Of a stretch of 23,041 nt of DNA, positions 8,233 to 16,510 are shown piece after piece. A program made the translations under genes and the position numbers. The notes under the pieces were generated by a model. The model made no database searches, was not told where the DNA came from, and worked only from the letters and a program-made list of their open reading frames with translations. Numbering within the stretch: the first letter of the stretch is position 1; every line of letters begins with the position of its first letter. Source of the DNA: MAG-120531 sp038125995 (GTDB lineage: Bacteria; Bacteroidota; Bacteroidia; Flavobacteriales; Flavobacteriaceae); NCBI GenBank assembly GCA_038125995.1, contig JAYPEX010000018.1, positions 1 through 23,041 on the forward strand. Direction: 5' to 3'.

Positions 8233-9125
8233 TACTGACCTAATTTAAAATGAATTACCACAAAACCGATTTGACGATTTGGAGCATTGGAATCCGGATC
8301 AAAGCGATACGACAAAGCAGTACGCTTGGCTGGCTCCAATAAACAAGAAGCATTATTGGTTGTTCCTCGAATACCCGGATCTGCTTCAATGACTCTTCCA
8401 TTGTTATCCACTAAAATTCGAACGACCACTATTCCTTCTTCATCACAGGTTTGTTTATACACCTGAAAACCACTGAGATTTCGACCAGAAAGTCCATAAC
8501 CTTCGGTTCCTGTCGCATCAGCTGAACCGTAAAAACGAGCCGCATAAGGATCTCCTTGAGAATTTCCTTGTTGGGAAATTCCTGTTTGATCTCCTTGACT
8601 CGATTCAGCTTCTGGGGCACCTAAGATCGAAGAAAGTACATCTGTCGTTTTTTGATCAAGCTTGGGAGGCTCCGGAGTTGCTTCAACCTTAACCTCTTCT
8701 TTAGGTGTTCGTTCTTTTACGGGCTCCTTTACTTCCTCTTTTGGTGGTTCTTTTATAGTCTCTTTAGGAGTTGGTGTAACCTCTTCCACCTTGGGCTCTT
8801 CTTTTGGAATCACCACCTCTGAACTCTCTTCTGTCAATACTTCTTCGATCTCCTGTTTTGAAGTTTCTTCAACAGGTATTGGTGGTGGAGTAACTTCTTG
8901 TTCGGGCTGTTTTGGACTCGGAGTTGGCTCAGGTTGTTGCTCAGTCGTTGACGTAGTTATTGGAGCAGCCGCATTCGAATTTCCAAACGAAATCAGAATC
9001 CCATTTTCATCAGGTGGATCCAAATACTTTAATCCCACAAAAAACAAAAGAAGTACGAGGCCAAACAAAATTAACGTCGTTAGACCAAAAGATTGGCGTT
9101 CAAATTTAGTTTCTAAAAGTGCCAT
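8232..9125 (-). CDS. tonB: TonB-family energy transducer
   Basis: 297 residues, ATG 9125. It carries proton-motive energy from ExbB/ExbD to outer-membrane TonB-dependent receptors. A short cytoplasmic start precedes one membrane helix (~14-34, LTTLILFGLVLLLFFVGL) and the sequence KYLDPPDENGI typical of flavobacterial homologues. A long Pro/Glu/Lys/Thr-rich periplasmic spanner (~60-150) follows. The C-terminal TonB fold (~220-297) has EEGIVVVRILVDNNGRVIEA and RQIGFVVIHFKL, with two cysteines (CDEEG and SCLLEPA) that could pair. Its start ATG shares one base with the exbD stop (TAATG). Long open frames on the opposite strand here are by-products of the biased linker composition. Confidence 0.88.
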   Translation of the reverse strand: MALLETKFERQSFGLTTLILFGLVLLLFFVGLKYLDPPDENGILISFGNSNAAAPITTSTTEQQPEPTPSPKQPEQEVTPPPIPVEETSKQEIEEVLTEESSEVVIPKEEPKVEEVTPTPKETIKEPPKEEVKEPVKERTPKEEVKVEATPEPPKLDQKTTDVLSSILGAPEAESSQGDQTGISQQGNSQGDPYAARFYGSADATGTEGYGLSGRNLSGFQVYKQTCDEEGIVVVRILVDNNGRVIEADPGIRGTTNNASCLLEPAKRTALSYRFDPDSNAPNRQIGFVVIHFKLGQ

Positions 9126-9511
9126 TAATTAGGGCGCACCGCTAAAATCACCTTATAGCGATGTTGCTGTGCTAAATCCATTACATACACTGCCTCCTTG
9201 ACTGCAACTGATTCCTCTGTCCTAAGAATAATCGTCGGTTCTTCACGGTCTTGAAGGGCATTGACAAGAGCCGTTTCCAGCTCCATCTTAGTCAGTTGTT
9301 TTTCATCCAAATAATAGTTCAAATCCTTATCGATACTCACCGATACATTTTGAACATTAGTCGATTTTCCTTTGGCCTTTGGCAACATTAAATCCAAGGC
9401 GTTAGGCGCATTGGAAGTCAACATAAAAAACACCAATAACAAGAATACGATATCGGTCATCGAAGACATCGAAAACTCTGGTGAAACCTTATTTCTGCCT
9501 TTTAATTTCAT
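9125..9511 (-). CDS. exbD: ExbD/TolR biopolymer transport protein
   Basis: 128 residues, ATG 9511. Inner-membrane partner of ExbB in the proton-driven motor that powers TonB. A short basic cytoplasmic end (MKLKGRNKVSPEFSMSSM) leads to one membrane helix with the essential aspartate Asp20 (MTDIVFLLLVFFMLTS). A small periplasmic domain (~45-128) ends in VILAVRPN. Length and layout are standard for ExbD/TolR. It lies 3 bases after exbB and overlaps tonB by one base. Together with the neighbouring tonB this argues for ExbD rather than TolR. Confidence 0.92.
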   Translation of the reverse strand: MKLKGRNKVSPEFSMSSMTDIVFLLLVFFMLTSNAPNALDLMLPKAKGKSTNVQNVSVSIDKDLNYYLDEKQLTKMELETALVNALQDREEPTIILRTEESVAVKEAVYVMDLAQQHRYKVILAVRPN

Positions 9512-9514
9512 GAA

Positions 9515-10198
9515 TTAAACCGGTTCGTTTAATAAATCCAAAAAGTCAACCGCATTCGCTTCCATTTTGTGTACCACCTTATTGGTAATATTGACCAAAT
9601 GGTTGTAGCCCATATAGGCGATAATCCCAACAATAAGACCCGCTACAGTAGTGGTCATCGCTGTATAAATACCAGAGGCTAATAATCCCATTTCTGCCTG
9701 ACCTCCACTAGAGGCCATTTCGTGAAAGGCTAAGATCATCCCGATCACCGTTCCTAGGAATCCAATCATCGGAGCAGCTCCAGCTACAGTTGCCAATACC
9801 GAAACGTTTTTCTCCAGCTTATAAACTTCAAGGGTTCCTGCATTTTCAATAGCTGTATTGATATCGTCCAATGGCTTTCCGATTCGAGCAATCCCCTTCT
9901 CGGTCAAACGAGCTACAGGTGAATCGGTCATTTTACACAAACTCATCGCAGCATCAATCTTGTGATTGGTGATGTGATCCCTGATCTGATTCATAAAGTT
10001 GGAATCTATTTTAGAAGCTGCCTTAATGGCAAACAAACGCTCAAAATAGATATACAATGCAACCCCTAAGAGCACAAAGAGTACTGATATGATTAGTATC
10101 GATCCTGTACCACCACTTAAAATTAGATCCATCACAGAGAGCGTTCGCTCCTCTTGAAGCACCTCTGAGGCACTATTACTGGCTTCTTGTAGATTCAT
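9515..10198 (-). CDS. exbB: ExbB/TolQ/MotA-type proton channel
   Basis: 227 residues, ATG 10198. It forms the pentameric proton channel around the ExbD helices. Membrane helices are visible at ~32-53 (ILIISVLFVLLGVALYIYF), ~133-158 (VLATVAGAAPMIGFLGTVIGMI) and ~175-200 (YTAMTTTVAGLIVGIIAYMG), with a cytoplasmic helical part between the first two. The blocks GFLGTVIGM and the Thr-rich TTTVAGL are the family signature that lines the channel. It sits 3 bases before exbD and 32 bases after nhaD, with no terminator seen in that gap. Confidence 0.92.
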   Translation of the reverse strand: MNLQEASNSASEVLQEERTLSVMDLILSGGTGSILIISVLFVLLGVALYIYFERLFAIKAASKIDSNFMNQIRDHITNHKIDAAMSLCKMTDSPVARLTEKGIARIGKPLDDINTAIENAGTLEVYKLEKNVSVLATVAGAAPMIGFLGTVIGMILAFHEMASSGGQAEMGLLASGIYTAMTTTVAGLIVGIIAYMGYNHLVNITNKVVHKMEANAVDFLDLLNEPV

Positions 10199-10230
10199 AG
10201 ATTCGTTAATTAGTTTATTTTGAACAAAAT

Positions 10231-11565
10231 TTATGCCGCATTTAAAACAAAGTCTCTAAGAAGTATAAATGCTACTGATCCTGCTGCAAAACCGATAAAT
10301 GCCAACCAAGAAATCTTCTTTAAATACCAGAAGAAATCTATTTTTTCCATTCCCATCGCTACAACACCAGCTGCAGAACCAATAATCAACATCGAACCTC
10401 CTGTACCCGCTGAGTAAGCGATAAAGTGCCAAAGTGGATTGTCCAATCCCTCAGAGAACATTCCAATACTTGCCGCTACTAAAGGAACGTTATCAATAAC
10501 TGCTGAACCAGCTCCTATGAGCAGAACTACCACATCGGTATTTGGAAACGTTGCATTCAAACCTTCTGCAAAATGGAATAAGATCCCCAATGATTCAAGT
10601 GCCGCAACTGCTAATAAAATTCCTAAAAAGAAAAGAATAGAAGGCATTTCGATACGCGCTAAAGCCGTATGAACAGGAGAGTGATGTGAACCACCGTCTT
10701 CGTTACCACTCATTGCTCCTCCAACACTAAATGCTCTACTAGAGAGGATTTCAGCAAAAGTCGCTACAACAGCTAATGAAAGCATCATTCCCACGTAAGG
10801 AGGAAGGTGAGTCAGAGTTTTAAAAATAGGAACAAAAACAATAGAACCTAACCCTAAATACAACATAAAAGAACCTTGTTTTGTTTTTCCTGTATCGTCA
10901 TCTTCCATGTCGATATCCCCTTTGAAGTGCTTACTATTTCCCATAATCAGTACAGGAACGATCATACAAATCAGCGATGGAATCAACAAGTGTTCAATAA
11001 GCTGAACCGTTGATACTTTATTGGCAATCCAGAGCATGGTAGTGGTAACATCTCCAATTGGAGACCAAGCCCCACCTGCATTAGCCGCTATAATGATCAG
11101 ACCTGCAAACCACAATCTGGTGTTGCGGTCTTTGATCACTTTTTGCAAGATGGTAATCAGTACAATTGTCGCTGTTAGGTTGTCAATAATTGCCGATAAA
11201 ATAAATGCTAAAAAGGCAAAAAGCCATAGTAATTTACGCTTGCTTTTGAATTTAATAAAACTCTTAATCGTTTGAAATCCATTGAAGTGATCAATGATTT
11301 CAACAATCGTCATAGCCCCTAAAAGAAAGACCAGAATTTCCGCTGTTTTACCCAAATGATGCAAAAGAATCTCATCCAAATGGGTGGGTTCCAATTCTTT
11401 TAAGGCAGTATTCACCTCAAATACATCCATATGAGTTAAAGCGATGATCGCCCAAAGCAAGGCCATCATTGCCAATGCAGGTATTAATTTATCAATTTTG
11501 AGATTGTGTTCTAAAGTGATCGCTAGATACCCAAAAACAAAAATTGCGATAATTATAGTTTCCAT
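10231..11565 (-). CDS. nhaD: Na+/H+ antiporter NhaD
   Basis: 444 residues, ATG 11565. Inner-membrane antiporter of the ion-transporter superfamily that expels Na+ (or Li+) for H+. About 11-12 hydrophobic segments are seen. Family motifs are present: Asp128-Asn129 in SAIIDNLTATIVL, ANAGGAWSPIGDVTTTM (161-177), Asp358-Asn359 in SAVIDNVPLVAAS and YSAGTGGSMLIIGSAAG (384-400). The pseudo-repeat of the two Asp-Asn sites is typical. The loop ~278-300 is long, with Gly/Asn/Asp and His-His. It is first in the row nhaD-exbB-exbD-tonB-folC and has a good promoter. Na+ extrusion fits a marine or halotolerant life style (inference). Confidence 0.92.
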   Translation of the reverse strand: METIIIAIFVFGYLAITLEHNLKIDKLIPALAMMALLWAIIALTHMDVFEVNTALKELEPTHLDEILLHHLGKTAEILVFLLGAMTIVEIIDHFNGFQTIKSFIKFKSKRKLLWLFAFLAFILSAIIDNLTATIVLITILQKVIKDRNTRLWFAGLIIIAANAGGAWSPIGDVTTTMLWIANKVSTVQLIEHLLIPSLICMIVPVLIMGNSKHFKGDIDMEDDDTGKTKQGSFMLYLGLGSIVFVPIFKTLTHLPPYVGMMLSLAVVATFAEILSSRAFSVGGAMSGNEDGGSHHSPVHTALARIEMPSILFFLGILLAVAALESLGILFHFAEGLNATFPNTDVVVLLIGAGSAVIDNVPLVAASIGMFSEGLDNPLWHFIAYSAGTGGSMLIIGSAAGVVAMGMEKIDFFWYLKKISWLAFIGFAAGSVAFILLRDFVLNAA

Positions 11566-11618
11566 GAAATAAAATAGTTAGAATAATATAGTTTGTGGTT
11601 TGTGCAAAAGATGCATAA

Positions 11619-11648
11619 CAAATATATAAAAAGCTCTAGTCAAACAAA
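11619..11648 (-). promoter_or_regulatory. Promoter of the nhaD-exbB-exbD-tonB-folC row
   Basis: On the minus strand, TTTG (11648-11645), an 18-base spacer, then TATATTTG (11626-11619), a full TAnnTTTG box. The spacer equals that of the tRNA-Val promoter. The leader to the nhaD ATG is about 45 bases. Confidence 0.65.
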
Positions 11649-11649
11649 G

Positions 11650-11946
11650 TAAATTCAAAGAAAGCTTTACATTTTTAACGAACTTGATCAGAATCCTATT
11701 TTGTTAAACAGGGAATGCTTCAGTAAGACACCTCCTTATAACAGCCAATAAACGAGGATCAACCGATGGGAGTACATCTATGAAACACCAATTCTCATAG
11801 CTCGAGTTTGAAACAATCAAATTGAGAAATTCTTAAAATCTCAATCGTGAATACCACAAAAAATAAATGGCTAAATTCTCAAGTTTACATTTTTTGCAAT
11901 GGAAATTTAATAAGACAATTATTTTTCGTTACAAATACTTATTTCA
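11650..11946. other. Non-coding stretch between the nhaD and gltB promoters
   Basis: About 300 bases without a believable gene. I see short repeated motifs of the type TTCTCA: at 11791, inverted at 11822 (TTGAGAA), a variant ATCTCAA at 11838, and ATTCTCAA at 11875. They could be binding sites for a regulator of gltBD or nhaD, but the match is short and could be chance. No riboswitch or RNA fold was recognised. Confidence 0.3.
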
Positions 11947-11978
11947 TTGTGTAAACCCTATCTAAAGAGCTATTTTTG
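11947..11978 (+). promoter_or_regulatory. Promoter of gltBD
   Basis: TTG at 11947-11949, a 21-base spacer, then TATTTTTG at 11971-11978, a perfect TAnnTTTG box. It places the start of transcription near 11985 and leaves about 10 bases before ATG 11995. The TTG at 11947 could be mistaken for a start codon of gltB, but it is the upstream promoter box. Confidence 0.7.
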
Positions 11979-11994
11979 TGCAAAATCACGATTT

Positions 11995-14900
11995 ATGAGG
12001 AAATTAGAACAACAGGGATTGTACTTCCCAGAATACGAACACGACAACTGTGGAGCTGGTTTTATATGTAGTTTAGAAGGAAAAAAGTCCAATGATATCA
12101 TACACAAGGCTTTAGAGATTTTAGATAAACTAGAACACAGAGGAGCCGTAAGTGCAGATGGCAAGACTGGAGATGGAGCGGGGATCCTTATCGATATCCC
12201 ACATGAGTTCTTTACCGAGGTATGTGAATTTGCACTTCCAGATGCTGGTGAATACGCCGTTGCAAACGTATTCTTACCTCAAAAAAACAATCAACGTGAA
12301 TTCTGTGTCCAAACGTTAGAAGAAAATATCAAGGCTCAGGGACTACAGCTTCTCGGATGGAGAGCTGTTCCTGTTAACAAATCGGTTCCCGGTAGAATTG
12401 CTGCTGAAACAGAACCCTATATCGCTCAGATCTTCATCGGAAAATCAGACTCACAACAAGACATTCAAGACTTTAACCGTCATTTATTCATCGCCAGAAA
12501 AAAGACGGAACACAAAGTATACAACTCTAAATTATCAGAACAAGGATTCTTTTACATCCCAAGTTTATCGACTAAGATCATCATCTTTAAAGGGCTACTC
12601 ATGCCAGAAGACATCAGTCATTACTACAGAGATCTTCAAGATCCTAGAGTCGTGACTCGTTTAGCTCTTGTACACCAACGTTTCTCTACCAACACCTTCC
12701 CTACTTGGGATTTGGCACAGCCATTTAGATATATGTGTCACAATGGTGAGATCAACACACTGAGAGGTAACGTATCGCGTATGCGCTCTAGAGAAGAACT
12801 CTTAGAGAGTGATTTATTTGGTGATGATATCAAAGAAATCCTACCCATCATTCTTCCAAACAAATCGGATTCTGCAACCCTTGATATGGTTGTCGAATTA
12901 TTGTTAATGACGGGAAGATCGCTTCCAGAAGTAATGATGATTCTCGTTCCTGAAGCTTGGGAAAAGAACGATGAAATGTCAGAAGATAAAAAAGCATTTT
13001 ACGAGTACCACTCATGTATGATGGAACCATGGGATGGACCTGCTTCCATTCCTTTTACCGATGGTAACTATATCGGTGCAGTTCTCGACAGAAACGGACT
13101 GAGACCTTCTCGTTACTCAGTTACTAAAGACGGTTACGTGATCATGTCTTCAGAAACTGGTGTTGTTGATATCGAACCTGCCAATGTAGAATTTCACGGT
13201 CGATTGGAGCCTGGTAAAATGTTCCTCGTAAATATGGCCGAAGGTCGTATTATTCAAGATGAAGAAGTCAAAGAAAGCATTGCTAAGAGACAGCCCTACA
13301 AGCAATGGGTCGACAAAAACTTAGTACACCTTAAAGATATTCCCTACAACGATTGTCCGTTGTTTATAGGTGAAGCTCCCTTAGATCAACGCAAGGTATC
13401 TTATGGTTATACCCGTGAAGACATCAATACCATCATTATGCCTATGGCAGAAAGTGGAAAAGAACCGATTGGTTCCATGGGAACGGATACACCAATCGCT
13501 GTATTATCAGAGCGCCCACAATTAGTATACAATTATTTTCAACAACTCTTCGCTCAGGTAACCAACCCACCATTAGATGGGATTCGCGAGGAAATGATTA
13601 CCGATATCAGTTTAACACTTGGATCGGATCAAAACATTTTTGAGGAAACAGAATTGCACTGTCGCAAATTAAAAATCCAAAATCCTGTCATCTCAAAAGA
13701 AGACTTGGATAAGATTAAAAATTACGACGCTAGCCCCGACTACAAAGTAGAAAGCATTCAAATGCTTTACAATGTAGAAAAAGGACACAACGGATTAGAA
13801 GAAGGATTACAATCGGTTCTCGATCAAGCAGAGAACGCCATCGATGCTGGTGCCAATATTATTATCTTATCGGATCGCTATGTGTCGAGTACTCAGGCAG
13901 CAATTCCTGCTTTACTTGCTTGTTCTTTTGTAAACTCAGGTTTACAAAAACTTAGAAAGCGCTCGAAGGCGAGTATCATTATCGAATCAGCAGAACCTAG
14001 AGAAGTACACCACTTTGCCCTTCTTTTTGGTTATGGAGCCTCAGCGATCAACCCTTACTTAGTAAATGAGATCATAGCTGAGAAGATGAAGGAAGATGAC
14101 ATTACGGAGTACTCTTTTGAAAAGGCCATTGAAAACTACAACAAAGCAGTTGGAAAAGGAATCCTTAAAGTCATGAACAAAATGGGAGTTTCAACTTTAA
14201 ATTCCTATAGAGGTTCACAACTTTTTGAATGCATCGGACTCAACTCAAAAGTCGTTGAGAAATACTTCCCAAGAACTACGACTAGGATTCAAGGAATTGG
14301 CCTTTACGAACTCGAAAAAGAGATCAACAAACGCCACCAAAAAGCATTTACAACCGATTCTATTGCAGGTACTTTAGACCTTGAAATTGGAGGGGATTAC
14401 CGCTGGAGAAGAGATGGAGAAAAACATATGTTTAATCCACTCACAGTAGCAAAACTCCAAAAAGCAGTTCGTTCCAACGAAAAAACAACTTACAAAGAAT
14501 ACGCTGATCTTGTCAACGAACAATCAAAGAATTTAATGACCATTAGAGGGTTATTAGAATTTTCGAACTACGATCCAATTCCATTGGATGAAGTAGAACC
14601 ATGGACAGAGATTGTGAAGCGTTTTAAAACCGGAGCCATGTCTTATGGATCTATTTCACAAGAAGCTCATGAGAACTTAGCGATCGCAATGAACCGTATT
14701 GGAGGTAAGTCCAATTCAGGAGAAGGTGGAGAAAATCCTCTAAGATTCTATAAAACAGAACAAGGTGATTGGAAAAACTCAGCAATTAAGCAGGTAGCAT
14801 CAGGTCGTTTTGGAGTGAGCTCTAACTATCTTACCAATGCTGCTGAGATTCAAATCAAAATGGCTCAGGGAGCAAAACCAGGAGAAGGTGGTCAATTACC

Positions 14901-16506
14901 CGGTCCTAAGGTCAACCCTGAAATCGCCAAAACTAGAAATTCAACTCCATATGTAGGTCTTATTTCACCACCACCGCACCACGATATCTATTCGATTGAG
15001 GATTTATCGCAATTGATCTACGATTTAAAATCAGCTAACAGAGAAGCGAGAATCAATGTTAAACTAGTATCCGAAGTTGGTGTTGGAACCGTAGCAGCTG
15101 GGGTCTCTAAAGCAAAAGCTGATGTCATCTTGATCTCAGGTTTTGACGGAGGTACTGGTGCATCACCACTAACTTCACTCAAGCACGCAGGTCTTCCATG
15201 GGAGCTCGGTATTGCAGAAGCGCAACAGACTCTTGTGATGAACGATCTTAGAAACCGTATTCGTCTCGAGTGTGACGGTCAATTAAAAACAGGTCGTGAT
15301 GTAGCCATTGCCTGTCTGTTAGGAGCTGAAGAATTTGGATTTGCAACAGCACCACTAGTAGCTTCAGGATGTGTTATGATGCGTGTATGTCACCTAAACA
15401 CCTGTCCTGTTGGTATTGCAACTCAAAACCCAGAGCTTAGAAAACGCTTTAAAGGAGAGCCAGAACACGTGGTGAACTTCATGTATTTCGTGGCTCAAGA
15501 GCTCAGAGAAATTATGGCTCAGCTAGGATTTAGAACGGTAAATGAAATGGTTGGTCAAGTTCAAAAACTAGATCGCAAACAAGTCATCGAACACTACAAA
15601 GCTGCTGGAGTAGATTTAAGCCCCATTTTACACCAGGTAAAAGTACCAGCTGGAACTAAGTACTACAATACCGAGAAACAAGAACACCATATCGAAGATT
15701 CTATTGAATTTGAGATTATTGAAAAAGCTCACCCGGCACTGTATAGAAAAGAGCGCATGAGCTTAGAATTCCCGATCAAAAATACCGATCGTGCAGTAGG
15801 AGCCATCATCTCGAATGAGATTTCTAAGAAATACGGCGCACAGGGACTTCCAGAAAACACGCTAAAACTCAACTTTAGTGGATCTGCGGGTCAAAGTTTT
15901 GGAGCCTTTGCAACCAAGGGACTCACCATGACGGTTCTTGGAAACACGAATGACTATTTGGGTAAAGGACTTTCTGGAGCAAAACTGATCGTCAAGGTTC
16001 CAGATGAAGCAACGATTAAACCTGAAGATAACGTAATCACTGGGAACGTAACCCTTTTTGGAGCAACAGCCGGAGAAGCCTACATCAACGGTATTGCAGG
16101 AGAGCGTTTCTGCGTTAGAAACTCAGGAGCTACAGCCGTTGTTGAAGGAATCGGAGATCACGGTTGTGAGTATATGACCGGAGGTACTGCTGTGATCCTT
16201 GGAGGAGTTGGAAGAAACTTCGGATCAGGGATGAGTGGTGGTATCGCATACATCTACGACAAGAACAATACATTTAAATCGAAGTGTAAAGCCGAGGGAC
16301 TCAACTTACTCGATGTAAGCGAGAACCAAGACCAAGAACTTTTAAAACAGCTCATTGAAAATCACTACAATGCGACTTCCAGTCCATTGGCACAGCGAAT
16401 CCTAGAAGATTGGGATATGCAGCTTGGATCCTTTGTAAAAGTATTCCCAGAGGAATACCGCCAAGCATTAGAGCGAATTGCACAAGAAACTGCTGAAACT
16501 TTATAA
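11995..16506 (+). CDS. gltB: Glutamate synthase, large (alpha) subunit
   Basis: 1503 residues from ATG 11995, chosen because the promoter ends just upstream and because the N-terminal peptide then has 18 residues before the catalytic cysteine. The enzyme makes two glutamates from glutamine and 2-oxoglutarate. Order of domains: glutamine amidotransferase with Cys19 in DNCGAGF (~19-430), central domain (~450-780), FMN/2-oxoglutarate domain with SYGSISQEAHENLA (883 on) and KPGEGGQLPG (961 on), three cysteines for the 3Fe-4S cluster (Cys1126, 1132, 1137), and the GXGXG beta-helix domain (~1240-1480, with GSAGQSFGAFATKG at ~1296). The length is normal for bacterial GltB and all key sites are present. 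The stop is 4 bases before the gltD ATG. Together they are the ammonia-assimilating GOGAT. Confidence 0.97.
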   Translation: MRKLEQQGLYFPEYEHDNCGAGFICSLEGKKSNDIIHKALEILDKLEHRGAVSADGKTGDGAGILIDIPHEFFTEVCEFALPDAGEYAVANVFLPQKNNQREFCVQTLEENIKAQGLQLLGWRAVPVNKSVPGRIAAETEPYIAQIFIGKSDSQQDIQDFNRHLFIARKKTEHKVYNSKLSEQGFFYIPSLSTKIIIFKGLLMPEDISHYYRDLQDPRVVTRLALVHQRFSTNTFPTWDLAQPFRYMCHNGEINTLRGNVSRMRSREELLESDLFGDDIKEILPIILPNKSDSATLDMVVELLLMTGRSLPEVMMILVPEAWEKNDEMSEDKKAFYEYHSCMMEPWDGPASIPFTDGNYIGAVLDRNGLRPSRYSVTKDGYVIMSSETGVVDIEPANVEFHGRLEPGKMFLVNMAEGRIIQDEEVKESIAKRQPYKQWVDKNLVHLKDIPYNDCPLFIGEAPLDQRKVSYGYTREDINTIIMPMAESGKEPIGSMGTDTPIAVLSERPQLVYNYFQQLFAQVTNPPLDGIREEMITDISLTLGSDQNIFEETELHCRKLKIQNPVISKEDLDKIKNYDASPDYKVESIQMLYNVEKGHNGLEEGLQSVLDQAENAIDAGANIIILSDRYVSSTQAAIPALLACSFVNSGLQKLRKRSKASIIIESAEPREVHHFALLFGYGASAINPYLVNEIIAEKMKEDDITEYSFEKAIENYNKAVGKGILKVMNKMGVSTLNSYRGSQLFECIGLNSKVVEKYFPRTTTRIQGIGLYELEKEINKRHQKAFTTDSIAGTLDLEIGGDYRWRRDGEKHMFNPLTVAKLQKAVRSNEKTTYKEYADLVNEQSKNLMTIRGLLEFSNYDPIPLDEVEPWTEIVKRFKTGAMSYGSISQEAHENLAIAMNRIGGKSNSGEGGENPLRFYKTEQGDWKNSAIKQVASGRFGVSSNYLTNAAEIQIKMAQGAKPGEGGQLPGPKVNPEIAKTRNSTPYVGLISPPPHHDIYSIEDLSQLIYDLKSANREARINVKLVSEVGVGTVAAGVSKAKADVILISGFDGGTGASPLTSLKHAGLPWELGIAEAQQTLVMNDLRNRIRLECDGQLKTGRDVAIACLLGAEEFGFATAPLVASGCVMMRVCHLNTCPVGIATQNPELRKRFKGEPEHVVNFMYFVAQELREIMAQLGFRTVNEMVGQVQKLDRKQVIEHYKAAGVDLSPILHQVKVPAGTKYYNTEKQEHHIEDSIEFEIIEKAHPALYRKERMSLEFPIKNTDRAVGAIISNEISKKYGAQGLPENTLKLNFSGSAGQSFGAFATKGLTMTVLGNTNDYLGKGLSGAKLIVKVPDEATIKPEDNVITGNVTLFGATAGEAYINGIAGERFCVRNSGATAVVEGIGDHGCEYMTGGTAVILGGVGRNFGSGMSGGIAYIYDKNNTFKSKCKAEGLNLLDVSENQDQELLKQLIENHYNATSSPLAQRILEDWDMQLGSFVKVFPEEYRQALERIAQETAETL

Positions 16507-16510
16507 TATT

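Noticed and set aside
8662..9132. Long plus-strand open frame (156 codons) rich in Gly, Ser, Val and Thr
   Set aside because: It is antisense to the Pro/Glu/Lys-rich linker of tonB. The composition of that linker removes stop codons on the other strand. It shows no domain and no start signal.
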